Of a DNA stretch of 64,000 nucleotides, positions 1 through 7,613 are shown piece after piece. The stretch covers positions 62,001-126,000 of the forward strand of contig JBAZVN010000003.1 of assembly GCA_041660815.1 (NCBI GenBank). The letters run 5' to 3'. The translations under genes were made by a program, and so were the position numbers. The notes below the pieces were generated by a model. That model did no database searches. It worked only from the letters and a program-made list of their open reading frames with translations, and was not told the DNA's origin. Source of the stretch: PALSA-1006 sp041660815 (GTDB lineage: Bacteria; Pseudomonadota; Gammaproteobacteria; Burkholderiales; Gallionellaceae). Position 1 is the stretch's first letter. Each line of letters opens with the position of its first letter.

Positions 1-176
1 AAGCAGTAGAGCAGGGTAAAGAATTATTGGCACATTATGCGCATCTGGCCATCCATGCGGCGCTGCATTTGCAGGGGTATGATCACGAAAAAACCGGCGA
101 TGCGGAAAAAATGGAAGCGCGCGAAACTGCATTGCTGCTGAAATTAAGGTATCCTGCACCCTATCAAGTTAGTTAA
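1..176 (+). CDS. ybeY: Endoribonuclease YbeY, C-terminal part
   Basis: This is the last 57 codons of the rRNA-maturation and 16S quality-control endoribonuclease YbeY; the gene begins before the window. The frame opens at base 3 and ends with TAA at 174-176. The zinc-binding signature is visible as HAALHLQGYDH (H-x3-H-x5-H), the three histidines that hold the catalytic metal in this family. corC follows directly on the same strand, which is the usual ybeZ-ybeY-ybeX order in proteobacteria. Identification is secure despite the truncation. Confidence 0.93.
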   Translation, partial: AVEQGKELLAHYAHLAIHAALHLQGYDHEKTGDAEKMEARETALLLKLRYPAPYQVS

Positions 177-185
177 AGTTTGGCA

Positions 186-1031
186 ATGGACGATACAGAC
201 AGTATTCAAAAACCCACCTTAATGGAACGGCTCTCCACCTTATTGTTGCGCGAGCCGGAAGATCGCGATCAGCTGATCACCCTGTTGCACAGCGCTTATG
301 AGCGCAACCTGCTGGATGCGGATGCCCTTTCCATGATGGAGGGCGTTATTCAGGTCTCCGAGCGGCAAGTACGCGAAATTATGATTCCCCGCGCACAAAT
401 GGATGTCATTGACATCAGCCAGCCGCCCGAAGAATTCATTCCCCACGTTATTACAACCGCCCACTCCCGCTTTCCGGTTACCGAAGGCGACAAAGACAAT
501 ATCATCGGCATTCTGCTGGCAAAAGATTTACTGCGCTATTACGCGGGTGAAGAATTTGACGTACGCGATATGTTGCGTCCTGCTGTGTTTGTTCCAGAAT
601 CAAAACGCCTTAATGTATTGCTGCGTGATTTTCGCAGCAACCGCAATCACATTGCCCTAGTGGCCGACGAATACGGCGGCGTATCGGGTATGGTGACAAT
701 CGAGGATGTACTGGAGCAGATCGTGGGCGACATTGCCGATGAATATGATTTCGATGAAGACGAAGACAATATCATCCGCCAGGATGACGCGCACTGGCGC
801 GTCAAAGCGGACACTGAAATCACCGACTTTAACGAGATTCTGGGAACAGAATTTAAAGACGGGGATTACGATACGATTGGCGGATTAATCCTTGAGGCCG
901 CAGGACAACTACCCAAACGCGGCGATGTAATTTCACTGGGGGATTGGCGCTTTACCGTGTTGCGCGCAGATAGTCGCAGATTGCATTCGCTGCTGGTTGA
1001 GCGCTGTATTCAGGATACGAATCCGGATTGA
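186..1031 (+). CDS. corC: CorC/YbeX, CBS-pair and CorC_HlyC domain protein
   Basis: Cytosolic protein of the CorC/YbeX family, linked by family knowledge to Mg/Co efflux and to ribosome or envelope homeostasis. The N-terminal LLREPEDRDQL segment is typical, followed by a CBS pair (about residues 65-185, including MIPRAQMDVI and HIALVADEYGGVSGMVTIED) and a C-terminal CorC_HlyC transporter-associated domain (about 200-275). I chose ATG 186; an in-frame TTG at 180 is also possible, and neither has a strong ribosome-binding site. It sits 9 bases after ybeY. The usual downstream partner lnt is not here; the next gene is convergent. Confidence 0.9.
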   Translation: MDDTDSIQKPTLMERLSTLLLREPEDRDQLITLLHSAYERNLLDADALSMMEGVIQVSERQVREIMIPRAQMDVIDISQPPEEFIPHVITTAHSRFPVTEGDKDNIIGILLAKDLLRYYAGEEFDVRDMLRPAVFVPESKRLNVLLRDFRSNRNHIALVADEYGGVSGMVTIEDVLEQIVGDIADEYDFDEDEDNIIRQDDAHWRVKADTEITDFNEILGTEFKDGDYDTIGGLILEAAGQLPKRGDVISLGDWRFTVLRADSRRLHSLLVERCIQDTNPD

Positions 1032-1054
1032 AGTTAGCCTCACCTTAAACCGCG

Positions 1055-2122
1055 TCAAACCACCAGATCAACCTGCTGCAAGGTTCCCGCGCTCCCATTT
1101 TCATTGAGGTACATTCCGCTGCTGCGTATCTGCCCCTGCAAATCATTGGCCGCATTTTTTAGGTCAAACGCGCTCGCCACATTACCCAGATAGAGTGCGC
1201 CAACCTTCTGTTGTGCGATCGTACTCAGGGTATCCGTTTCGTCATCGGCTTTGCCCCAGACTAACAGCTTGGAAAATATCGGGTCATTTTCGTCTATCCA
1301 ATTATTGTGATCGCTGTCATAGGCGGCCAAATCGGCAAATCCATCACCGCTCAATGCTCCAAATAATTCAGTGCCATTGTCGATCACGCCATTAGCGTTT
1401 TTATCCAGCGCTAAGAAACCACTACCGGACGCAACAAACGCCATGCTCTCGGCTTTGCCATCGCTATTCAGGTCAAAATTAAATTTTGTATCCGTCAAAC
1501 GCGCTGCCGTCCCGTTGAAATTAATCACCAGCGGATCTTTTTTTACGCCATCCCCCTGGCGAATTGACTCATTAGTTTCCTGATAAAACTCGCGCTGCAT
1601 GTTTAATGAAAGTTTAAATTGAATTTCTTTCCCGTCGGAAGTTTTGACGACACCCTGCGCGGCAAAAGACGTGTTCTCGACCTCATAAATAATTTCACGC
1701 TTATCGTATTCAACACCCCAGCCTCGGCGCTTGGTTTCGGTATTTTGCGACACTTCAGCGCTAGATTCAGACGGAACAGGCTCGGCAGAGTCAGGCTGGG
1801 TGAGCTCACTGGCATTAAATAGCTTCACCTTGTAACCGGTCATCGCTTCAATTAAACCAATCAAAAACAGCATGTTGGGATCAGTGGTTTCCGGACTGGC
1901 TTCAGGAGCGGCGGCCACACAGGATTTCGCGTGACATGCGGCCTGACTGCCTGCTGCCGAGATGGTTGCTGTAGTCGGTTGTGGGACAGGATTATTGGAG
2001 TTGCGACCTTCAAAATCGGGACGCTGCTGACCTACCCAAGCGCGCAGTGACTCTTCCACATTAACCTGCCGTAAGCTGGAATGTTGACTGGCCAGATTTA
2101 CCATCGAGCTTTCGATTTTCAT
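1055..2122 (-). CDS. Dockerin/RTX-like calcium-binding protein, function unknown
   Basis: 355-residue protein with no signal peptide: the N-terminus (MKIESSMVNLASQHSSLRQ) is polar. The C-terminal half carries EF-hand-like calcium loops: DLNSDGKAES, then LDKNANGVIDNGTELFG, then YDSDHNNWIDENDPIF. The last two match a pattern common near the ends of large RTX/VCBS-type secreted proteins, where the segment continues into FSKLLVWG as it does here. A central linker rich in Pro, Ser and Glu (about 85-130) looks disordered. Without a signal peptide, export would need a type I route, or the protein stays cytosolic. It is convergent with corC. No specific function can be assigned. Confidence 0.7.
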   Translation of the reverse strand: MKIESSMVNLASQHSSLRQVNVEESLRAWVGQQRPDFEGRNSNNPVPQPTTATISAAGSQAACHAKSCVAAAPEASPETTDPNMLFLIGLIEAMTGYKVKLFNASELTQPDSAEPVPSESSAEVSQNTETKRRGWGVEYDKREIIYEVENTSFAAQGVVKTSDGKEIQFKLSLNMQREFYQETNESIRQGDGVKKDPLVINFNGTAARLTDTKFNFDLNSDGKAESMAFVASGSGFLALDKNANGVIDNGTELFGALSGDGFADLAAYDSDHNNWIDENDPIFSKLLVWGKADDETDTLSTIAQQKVGALYLGNVASAFDLKNAANDLQGQIRSSGMYLNENGSAGTLQQVDLVV

Positions 2123-2195
2123 TGGACGGCCTCCTTATCTGCATAAGATATCGGCCTTCAATTGGAAATCTTTAGCGGCTCCCTTTAGTGGCGTG

Positions 2196-2528
2196 TTATC
2201 TGCCCTTTCGCAGCCCACCGTCATCTATTTGATTATTAAACTTAATTCTAGCGGCGTAGCCTTGACCGTAGCCCGTATCACAGCGCGGAGAATTGGCTAA
2301 TGGAAACGTTTGAGATCCTCCCGAACCCGTCGAGTTTGCAGGGGTTCTACATTTTTGCGTTTCCAGTTTTTTACGCAGGGGTTGATATTCCGCCTCACTC
2401 ATTGTGCCCGGCAGCACTGCGTCATCATCCAAATTTTCGCTTGCAACAGCCAGTTGCGGGGTGAAAAGTGCGCCCAGAAGTACTAAAAGCACAGCTAAAT
2501 GTATTCCAATTAAAGTTAACTTATTCAT
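2196..2528 (-). CDS. Small secreted hypothetical protein
   Basis: About 110 residues from ATG 2528; an in-frame TTG lies four codons upstream. The N-terminus is a clear Sec signal peptide: MNKL, a hydrophobic core IGIHLAVLLVLLGALF, and likely cleavage after AVASE. The mature part is short, polar and carries two cysteines (QKCRTP and PRCDTG) that could form a disulfide. No domain is recognised. It lies between the Ca-binding protein and the DUF3943 gene on the same strand, with 43 bases to the latter, so it may be the second gene of that transcript. Confidence 0.55.
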   Translation of the reverse strand: MNKLTLIGIHLAVLLVLLGALFTPQLAVASENLDDDAVLPGTMSEAEYQPLRKKLETQKCRTPANSTGSGGSQTFPLANSPRCDTGYGQGYAARIKFNNQIDDGGLRKGR

Positions 2529-2571
2529 GATAGCGGCCAAAAAATATCAATCAAAAAGACAGTTCGAGAAA

Positions 2572-3435
2572 TCACCAAGTCGTGCGCAGCCCGATATTCC
2601 ATTGGGAAACGGCGGGAGCATTTGGCTCCGCTGTTACGCTGCGAGGTGTCACGTTAGAAAGCTGAAGTTGTACGTCAGTTTTAATTCCCAGCACCCGATC
2701 AGCCCAATTATTCAAATAATAGAAAGGGTCTGTCACCACCAAAAGTGCCTTATCCAACGTATTCGGGCCACCGGGTTTGGCATTAATATTTTCCCGCAGC
2801 GGCGCAAAAACATATTCCCCAATAAGCGCGCCTGCCACTGGCGTTACAATCAAATCTTGTAGTGAAACCGGCTCAAACAAAGCCTCGCTGGTATATTCAA
2901 ATAGCGCTGACCAGGCAACTGCAGTCAAAAAAGAATCTGTGCGATCCAAGCCACGCTCTCTGGCGCGGGTATAGTAGGTAGCCCCCCAGTAAGGGTGCAA
3001 TACGAAATTGATATACCAAACATCACCGTCGACCACCGGGTTGCTCACGTTATTTTTCCATTTGTCGAGGCCGTACCCGTTTTTTTCTTCCGGGCTCCAT
3101 GAAGATACGCTTTCGGGAGAAGAGTAAAGTGCGCCGATGACTACAAACTGCCACCCCAGAAAATAGGCTGTATCTTTTTTCAAGCCGCTCCAATCCGGCG
3201 CTAAACTAGCCGGTATCGCCGATTTGCTTTCGGATTCTTCAACTGGAGCAAGCAAGGAAGTAGCGGAGTAACCAGTGCTGTAGGGCAATGCAGATTTACT
3301 GTGCGCAGGTTGAGCAAAAATTCCTGAAGGCTCATACAATGCGGTACCGGGAACGGTTTGGGCAGATGCACTATTCAAGCTAAGTGCAGCACTAAAAATT
3401 ATTGACATGCTTAACAGAGTCTTTAGCGTATTCAT
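2572..3435 (-). CDS. DUF3943 family outer-envelope protein
   Basis: 287 residues with a signal peptide (MNTLKTLLSMSIIFSAALSLNSASAQ, cut after ASA). The central block has WYINFVLHPYWGATYYTRAR, then a Ser/Glu-rich helix (SALFEYTSEALFEP) and SLQDLIVTPVAGALIGEY, the ordered motifs of DUF3943. Members are thought to sit at the outer membrane or periplasm; their role is unknown. The gene is transcribed away from the OmpR/EnvZ-type pair across a 163-base region full of palindromes, so it is a plausible target of that system (inference). Confidence 0.75.
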   Translation of the reverse strand: MNTLKTLLSMSIIFSAALSLNSASAQTVPGTALYEPSGIFAQPAHSKSALPYSTGYSATSLLAPVEESESKSAIPASLAPDWSGLKKDTAYFLGWQFVVIGALYSSPESVSSWSPEEKNGYGLDKWKNNVSNPVVDGDVWYINFVLHPYWGATYYTRARERGLDRTDSFLTAVAWSALFEYTSEALFEPVSLQDLIVTPVAGALIGEYVFAPLRENINAKPGGPNTLDKALLVVTDPFYYLNNWADRVLGIKTDVQLQLSNVTPRSVTAEPNAPAVSQWNIGLRTTW

Positions 3436-3450
3436 GATATTTCTTCTTTA

Positions 3451-3473
3451 TGATTTCAGAAATCATTGATTTC
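3451..3473. promoter_or_regulatory. Overlapping TGATTTC/GAAATCA inverted repeats
   Basis: The divergent region between the DUF3943 gene and the response regulator holds two overlapping perfect inverted repeats. One is TGATTTC-A-GAAATCA (3451-3465) and the other is GAAATCA-T-TGATTTC (3459-3473). They start 16 bases upstream of the DUF3943 start codon, which suits an operator over its promoter or leader. That they bind the adjacent OmpR-type regulator is inference only. Confidence 0.4.
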
Positions 3474-3528
3474 TCAATGTCTGTATCATCCAAGATGAAT
3501 GCAACCAAAGTATTTCCCGGACAGGCTA

Positions 3529-3551
3529 TTTTGTAACAATGTGTTACAAAA
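3529..3551. promoter_or_regulatory. 23-bp palindrome upstream of the response regulator gene
   Basis: Perfect inverted repeat TTTTGTAAC-aatgt-GTTACAAAA, 48 bases before the ATG of the OmpR-type regulator and about 94 bases from the divergent DUF3943 start. Its length and 5-base centre fit a dimeric regulator site. An autoregulatory operator is a reasonable guess, but nothing in the sequence names the binding protein. Confidence 0.45.
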
Positions 3552-3598
3552 AAATGACGCTTCGCAACAAATCAATGTCAGGACATTAAGTACCCTTT

Positions 3599-4306
3599 AT
3601 GGAAATAAAAAAAATTCTGGTAGTGGACGATGATGCCGGGCTGCGTGAGTTGCTTCAGCAATATCTCACTGCGCAAGGTTATCAGGTGGAGACCGTTACA
3701 GATGGGGTCGCCATGGAGAATTTCCTGTCCAAAGCAACACCAGATTTAATCATTCTTGACTTGATGCTTCCCGGCGAAGATGGCTTGGTATTGGCACGAA
3801 AACTGCGCGGCAAAAGTGATTTACCCATCATCATGTTGTCCGCTCGCGGGGAGGATATTGACCGGATTGTGGGTCTGGAAGTCGGTGCCGATGATTATCT
3901 CGCCAAGCCTTTCAATCCACGTGAACTTCTGGCCCGGATACGCGCCCTATTGCGGCGCAGCGAAAGTGCAGCACTTGATAGCGTTAACACGCCGCTTCAG
4001 CATTGCTTTGGCAGCTACACACTTAATTTGGAAGCCCGAGAGCTCCACAAAAATGGCGTCAACTTACCCCTAACAGCCGGCGAATTTAACCTGCTGCGAG
4101 TTTTTGTCGAGCATCCCAATCATGTTTTAAGCCGGGATTACATTATGGACGTGTTACGCGGTTACGAGCGCTCTCCTTTCGATCGCAGTATCGATGTTCG
4201 GGTTACCCGCTTGCGCCGCAAAATTGAAGACAACCCCAATTCACCGTTGTTTATCCGGACAGTTTGGGGCGAAGGCTATTTATTTCACCCGAACACCGCA
4301 GACTGA
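3599..4306 (+). CDS. OmpR/PhoB-family response regulator
   Basis: 235-residue two-component regulator. The receiver domain (1-120) has the acidic pocket DDD at 10-12, the phospho-acceptor D54 in LIILDLMLPGEDG, the conserved T/S position in IIMLSARGED, and Lys in DDYLAKPF. A winged-helix OmpR-type DNA-binding domain fills about 135-230 (LTAGEFNLLRVFVEHP, then RSIDVRVTRLRRKIED and GEGYLF). The sensor kinase gene follows three bases later, so the two are co-transcribed. It most resembles the OmpR branch, but the stimulus is unknown. Confidence 0.93.
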   Translation: MEIKKILVVDDDAGLRELLQQYLTAQGYQVETVTDGVAMENFLSKATPDLIILDLMLPGEDGLVLARKLRGKSDLPIIMLSARGEDIDRIVGLEVGADDYLAKPFNPRELLARIRALLRRSESAALDSVNTPLQHCFGSYTLNLEARELHKNGVNLPLTAGEFNLLRVFVEHPNHVLSRDYIMDVLRGYERSPFDRSIDVRVTRLRRKIEDNPNSPLFIRTVWGEGYLFHPNTAD

Positions 4307-4321
4307 GGTTTGATAAAAAAT

Positions 4322-5659
4322 ATGCGCCTCAAAATGTTCAAAAAAATGTTTCAGAAGAATTCGTTATTTCATACAACAGCCGCCACGGTCGCGGCCGCAT
4401 TGATAATTTTTCAATTTATTTTAATTGCGGCAACCGCTTATTTCATCGTCTTACCGATGACCCAGCGCTCAACTGATGATCTTGCCGCACTTCTCGTGCT
4501 ATCGGCTAAAACCTGGGTGGAACTGCCACCAGAGACGCGCAAAGATTTTGAATTTGAATTGGCTCAAAATCATCAGCTTGTGCTGTTTGAAGCTTCCGCC
4601 CCGCTCCCCAGCAAAGCGGGGCCATTTCCATATCTTTCACTTCTGGAAGAGTCTCTTGCACAGCAAACCGGCCTCGATATTAATATTAAGGTAACCAAAG
4701 TCGATACGACCTGGTATTGGGTGGAAATTCCTTCGGCGGACCATTTAATTCGCATTGGCTTCCCCAAAGGCAGATTAAATGTAAGTCCGCCCATGATTTT
4801 ACTGCTGACCGCTCTGACTACCATCGTGTTAACGGGGGTGACGGCTTTTGTTTTAGCACGCCGTATAAGTAAACCATTAATCTATTTTTCTCTTGCTGCC
4901 AAGCGTATTGGGGAAGGCAATATTCCTGAAATTCTCCCGGAAACCAACATAATTGAACTTTCCGGCTTAGCCTCCGCATTTAATTTAATGGCATTGCAAG
5001 TACGCGAATTACTCGCCCGTCGCACTATTATGCTCGCCGGGGTTTCGCACGATTTGCGCACCCCGCTGGCACGCATGCGCTTGGCCATTGAAATGCTTCC
5101 GGACAACACAGATGCCAATTTAATCAATAGGTTGCAACACGACATCGAAGAGATGAACCAGTTAATCGGGGAGTTTCACGTCTTAAGTCGCGACTTGCAA
5201 AAAGAAGCGGCTCTCCCCACGGATGTCACCCGGTTACTGCAGGAATTGACTGAAAGTGCGGGTGATTTTGGCAAGAAAATTGAATTGCATAACACTACCC
5301 CAATTACTGTTCCGATTGGCCCGTTAGCATTGCGGCGAATCCTATCCAATTTACTCAGTAATGCGGTGCGTTACGGCGCGGGAAAACCGGTAGAAATTTT
5401 TCATGAATTGATCCAGGAAAAATTGCTGATTCGAATATTGGATCAGGGAGCAGGCATTCCCCCCGAGGAATTGGAAAATGTATTTCGGCCGTTTTACCGG
5501 CTAGAGTCTTCACGCAGCATAGCAACAGGAGGAAGCGGCCTGGGCTTGGCTATCGCACGCCAACTGGCCGATGCCAATGGATGGAATATCGCCCTGCACC
5601 CCCGTTCTGAAGGCGGAACCGAGGCGCGGGTCGAAATTCCACTGGCAATTACAGCGTAA
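4322..5659 (+). CDS. EnvZ-type sensor histidine kinase
   Basis: Inner-membrane sensor kinase paired with the preceding regulator. Order of parts: TM1 (about residues 20-45), periplasmic sensor of about 110 residues, TM2 (about 158-180), HAMP (to about 230), HisKA with the H-box AGVSHDLRTPLARMRLA, then HATPase_c with the N-box LLSNAVRYG and the G boxes DQGAGIPPEE and GGSGLGLAIARQLA. I took ATG 4322, preceded by GAGG at 4305-4308, over a TTG at 4310 that has no usable spacing. The 3' end overlaps the convergent PfkB gene by 11 bases. Confidence 0.9.
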   Translation: MRLKMFKKMFQKNSLFHTTAATVAAALIIFQFILIAATAYFIVLPMTQRSTDDLAALLVLSAKTWVELPPETRKDFEFELAQNHQLVLFEASAPLPSKAGPFPYLSLLEESLAQQTGLDINIKVTKVDTTWYWVEIPSADHLIRIGFPKGRLNVSPPMILLLTALTTIVLTGVTAFVLARRISKPLIYFSLAAKRIGEGNIPEILPETNIIELSGLASAFNLMALQVRELLARRTIMLAGVSHDLRTPLARMRLAIEMLPDNTDANLINRLQHDIEEMNQLIGEFHVLSRDLQKEAALPTDVTRLLQELTESAGDFGKKIELHNTTPITVPIGPLALRRILSNLLSNAVRYGAGKPVEIFHELIQEKLLIRILDQGAGIPPEELENVFRPFYRLESSRSIATGGSGLGLAIARQLADANGWNIALHPRSEGGTEARVEIPLAITA

Positions 5660-6587
5660 TTGCGAACCCAAAACTTCTCATAAATAACTCGGCAATTTCA
5701 GCGTGTGAATGACGGTGATTTTGTCCGCCACGGCTGGAAATTTTGAGCGAACCCATCAGCGAAGCCAAGCGTCCGGTGGTTTCCCAATCCCAACCGCGTT
5801 GAATACCATATAACAAACCGGCACGATACGCATCCCCGCATCCAGTCGGGTCAACCACCGCGACAGGTTTTGGCGTAGGAATCGCGATTTGCTTGCCATC
5901 CGCATAAATCAACGAACCATCCGCGCCGAGGGTCACAATCAGGGCGGTGACACGCTGGGCGATATCAGAGAGCGACTTTCCGGTTTTATCCTGCAACATC
6001 TTGGCTTCGTAATCGTTTACGGTGACGTAATTAGCCTGCTCGATAAAATCCAGCAATTCGTTGCCCGAAAACATCGGCATGCCTTGACCGGGGTCAAACA
6101 CAAATGGAATATTGGCATCCGCAAATTCCTGCGCATGTTTCATCATGCCATCGCGACCATCCGGCGACACGATTCCCAAACTGACTTCTTTGGCTGCAGT
6201 GACATGGTTTAGATGCGACATACTCATTGCACCCGGGTGAAACGCGGTGATCTGATTATCATCCAAGTCGGTGGTAATGAAGGCCTGACCGGTGAAATTG
6301 CCCGGCACAGTACGAATGTGCGTTTGTGGCAAACCCAGTTTTTCCAGGCGGGTTGCGTAAGGGCCAAAGTCGTCGCCTACTGTTGCCATGATCAGCGGAC
6401 GTCCGCCCAGCAATTGCAGGTTATACGCAATATTTCCGGCACAGCCTCCGTATTCACGGCGCATTTCCGGCACCAGAAAGGCCACGTTCAAAATATGAAT
6501 TTGCTCGGGGAGAATGTGTTTTTTGAAATGATCTTTGAACACCATGATGGTGTCGTAAGCCAGGGAACCGCAAATTAGAGTATTCAT
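5649..6587 (-). CDS. PfkB-family (ribokinase/adenosine kinase-like) sugar or nucleoside kinase
   Basis: 312-residue PfkB kinase that phosphorylates a sugar or nucleoside with ATP. The N-terminal substrate signature is MNTLICGSLAYDTIM, followed by YGGCAGNIAYNLQLLGG. The C-terminal PfkB signature with the catalytic Asp is DPTGCGDAYRAGLLYGI. The overall pattern, with the short lid and the GGCAGN segment, is closer to adenosine-kinase-like members than to fructokinases, but the substrate cannot be fixed from sequence. It runs towards the sensor kinase and is followed upstream by dgkA on the same strand. Confidence 0.82.
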   Translation of the reverse strand: MNTLICGSLAYDTIMVFKDHFKKHILPEQIHILNVAFLVPEMRREYGGCAGNIAYNLQLLGGRPLIMATVGDDFGPYATRLEKLGLPQTHIRTVPGNFTGQAFITTDLDDNQITAFHPGAMSMSHLNHVTAAKEVSLGIVSPDGRDGMMKHAQEFADANIPFVFDPGQGMPMFSGNELLDFIEQANYVTVNDYEAKMLQDKTGKSLSDIAQRVTALIVTLGADGSLIYADGKQIAIPTPKPVAVVDPTGCGDAYRAGLLYGIQRGWDWETTGRLASLMGSLKISSRGGQNHRHSHAEIAELFMRSFGFAITL

Positions 6588-6639
6588 ATTGTTTGTTTAA
6601 AAGTAAGTTGACGGGATAAGAGAATTATATCAGTAAGCG

Positions 6640-7008
6640 TTACGCCAGCAGCACCAGCCCCCATACGGCTATTGCATTGATAATGCTAAAAAGTACTGCC
6701 GCACTGCCGATGTCTTTGGCGCGTTTGGCAAGATCATGATCATCCAGAGAGATGCGGTCCACCGTTGCTTCGATGGCCGAGTTGATCAGCTCAACAATCA
6801 TCACCAGCAAGATACTGCCAATCATCAATGCCTTGCCCAGATAACCCACCGGAAGAAACAGCGCGACCGGAATAGCCACTGCCGCTGCCAAAACTTCCAT
6901 ACGAAATGCATCTTCATGTTGATATGCCGCGCGTAAGCCGTGCATGGAATAGCCCAGCGCATTCCATAAACGTGTTAAGCCGGTCTTGCCTTTGTACGGA
7001 CTATGCAC
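6640..7008 (-). CDS. dgkA: Diacylglycerol kinase DgkA
   Basis: 122-residue integral membrane kinase that returns diacylglycerol to phosphatidic acid, mainly after membrane-derived oligosaccharide or lipid A modification reactions. Three transmembrane helices are visible. The family signature lies at the cytoplasmic edge of the second: IVELINSAIEATVDRISLDDHDLAKRAKD is spread over residues 65-95, with the catalytic Glu and the NSAIE motif. The length is normal. Its start overlaps the end of tpx by 8 bases, so the pair is translationally linked. Confidence 0.93.
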   Translation of the reverse strand: MHSPYKGKTGLTRLWNALGYSMHGLRAAYQHEDAFRMEVLAAAVAIPVALFLPVGYLGKALMIGSILLVMIVELINSAIEATVDRISLDDHDLAKRAKDIGSAAVLFSIINAIAVWGLVLLA

Positions 7009-7555
7009 TTATTTCTCCTGCATTCACCTGCAACACCGCCAACGCGGCTGCATAGTTGGGTTCATGGGTGATGTCATCGACCAGTTCGGCATGAATAATT
7101 TGATTCTTTTCGTCCAGTACCAAAACGGCGCGTGCGGTAAGACCCGCCAACGCTGTATCGGCGATCTTCACCCCGTAATTGCGCATGAAATCTCGCCCGC
7201 GCATCAACGACAAAGTAATCACATTTTCCAAACCTTCGGCCACGCAAAAACGACTCATGGCAAACGGTAAATCGGCAGAAATGATTAGAACAACCGTGTT
7301 TTCCAATTGACTCGCCGCCTCGTTGAACTTACGGGTAGAAGTGGCACACACAGCAGTATCCAAACTCGGTACGATATTTAGTACCTTGCGTTTTCCGGCA
7401 AAACTTTTGAGCGGCACATCTTTCAAATCTTTATCCACCAGGGTGAAATCCGGAGCCGTTTTTCCAACTTCTGGAAAAGTGCCGAACAAAGTAACAGGTG
7501 CGCCAGCCAGAGTTACTGCTGTTTTGTTTTTAGCTTCTTTAGTCATGCAATTCAC
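7001..7555 (-). CDS. tpx: Thiol peroxidase Tpx
   Basis: 184-residue atypical 2-Cys peroxiredoxin that reduces lipid and hydrogen peroxides with thioredoxin. The peroxidatic cysteine lies in PSLDTAVCATSTRKFNE and the resolving cysteine in FAMSRFCVAEGLENV, the spacing of the Tpx class. The N-terminal region FPEVGKTAPDFTLVD is typical. About a dozen N-terminal residues (MNCMTKEAKNK) exceed the usual start; MTKEAKNK at 7546 is an alternative start. It is upstream of and overlaps dgkA. Confidence 0.92.
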   Translation of the reverse strand: MNCMTKEAKNKTAVTLAGAPVTLFGTFPEVGKTAPDFTLVDKDLKDVPLKSFAGKRKVLNIVPSLDTAVCATSTRKFNEAASQLENTVVLIISADLPFAMSRFCVAEGLENVITLSLMRGRDFMRNYGVKIADTALAGLTARAVLVLDEKNQIIHAELVDDITHEPNYAAALAVLQVNAGEISA

Positions 7556-7613
7556 CTATTAATTACGTTTAAATACAGCGTAGTGCAGATTTCAAAGCAC
7601 CCTGATTTTCAGG

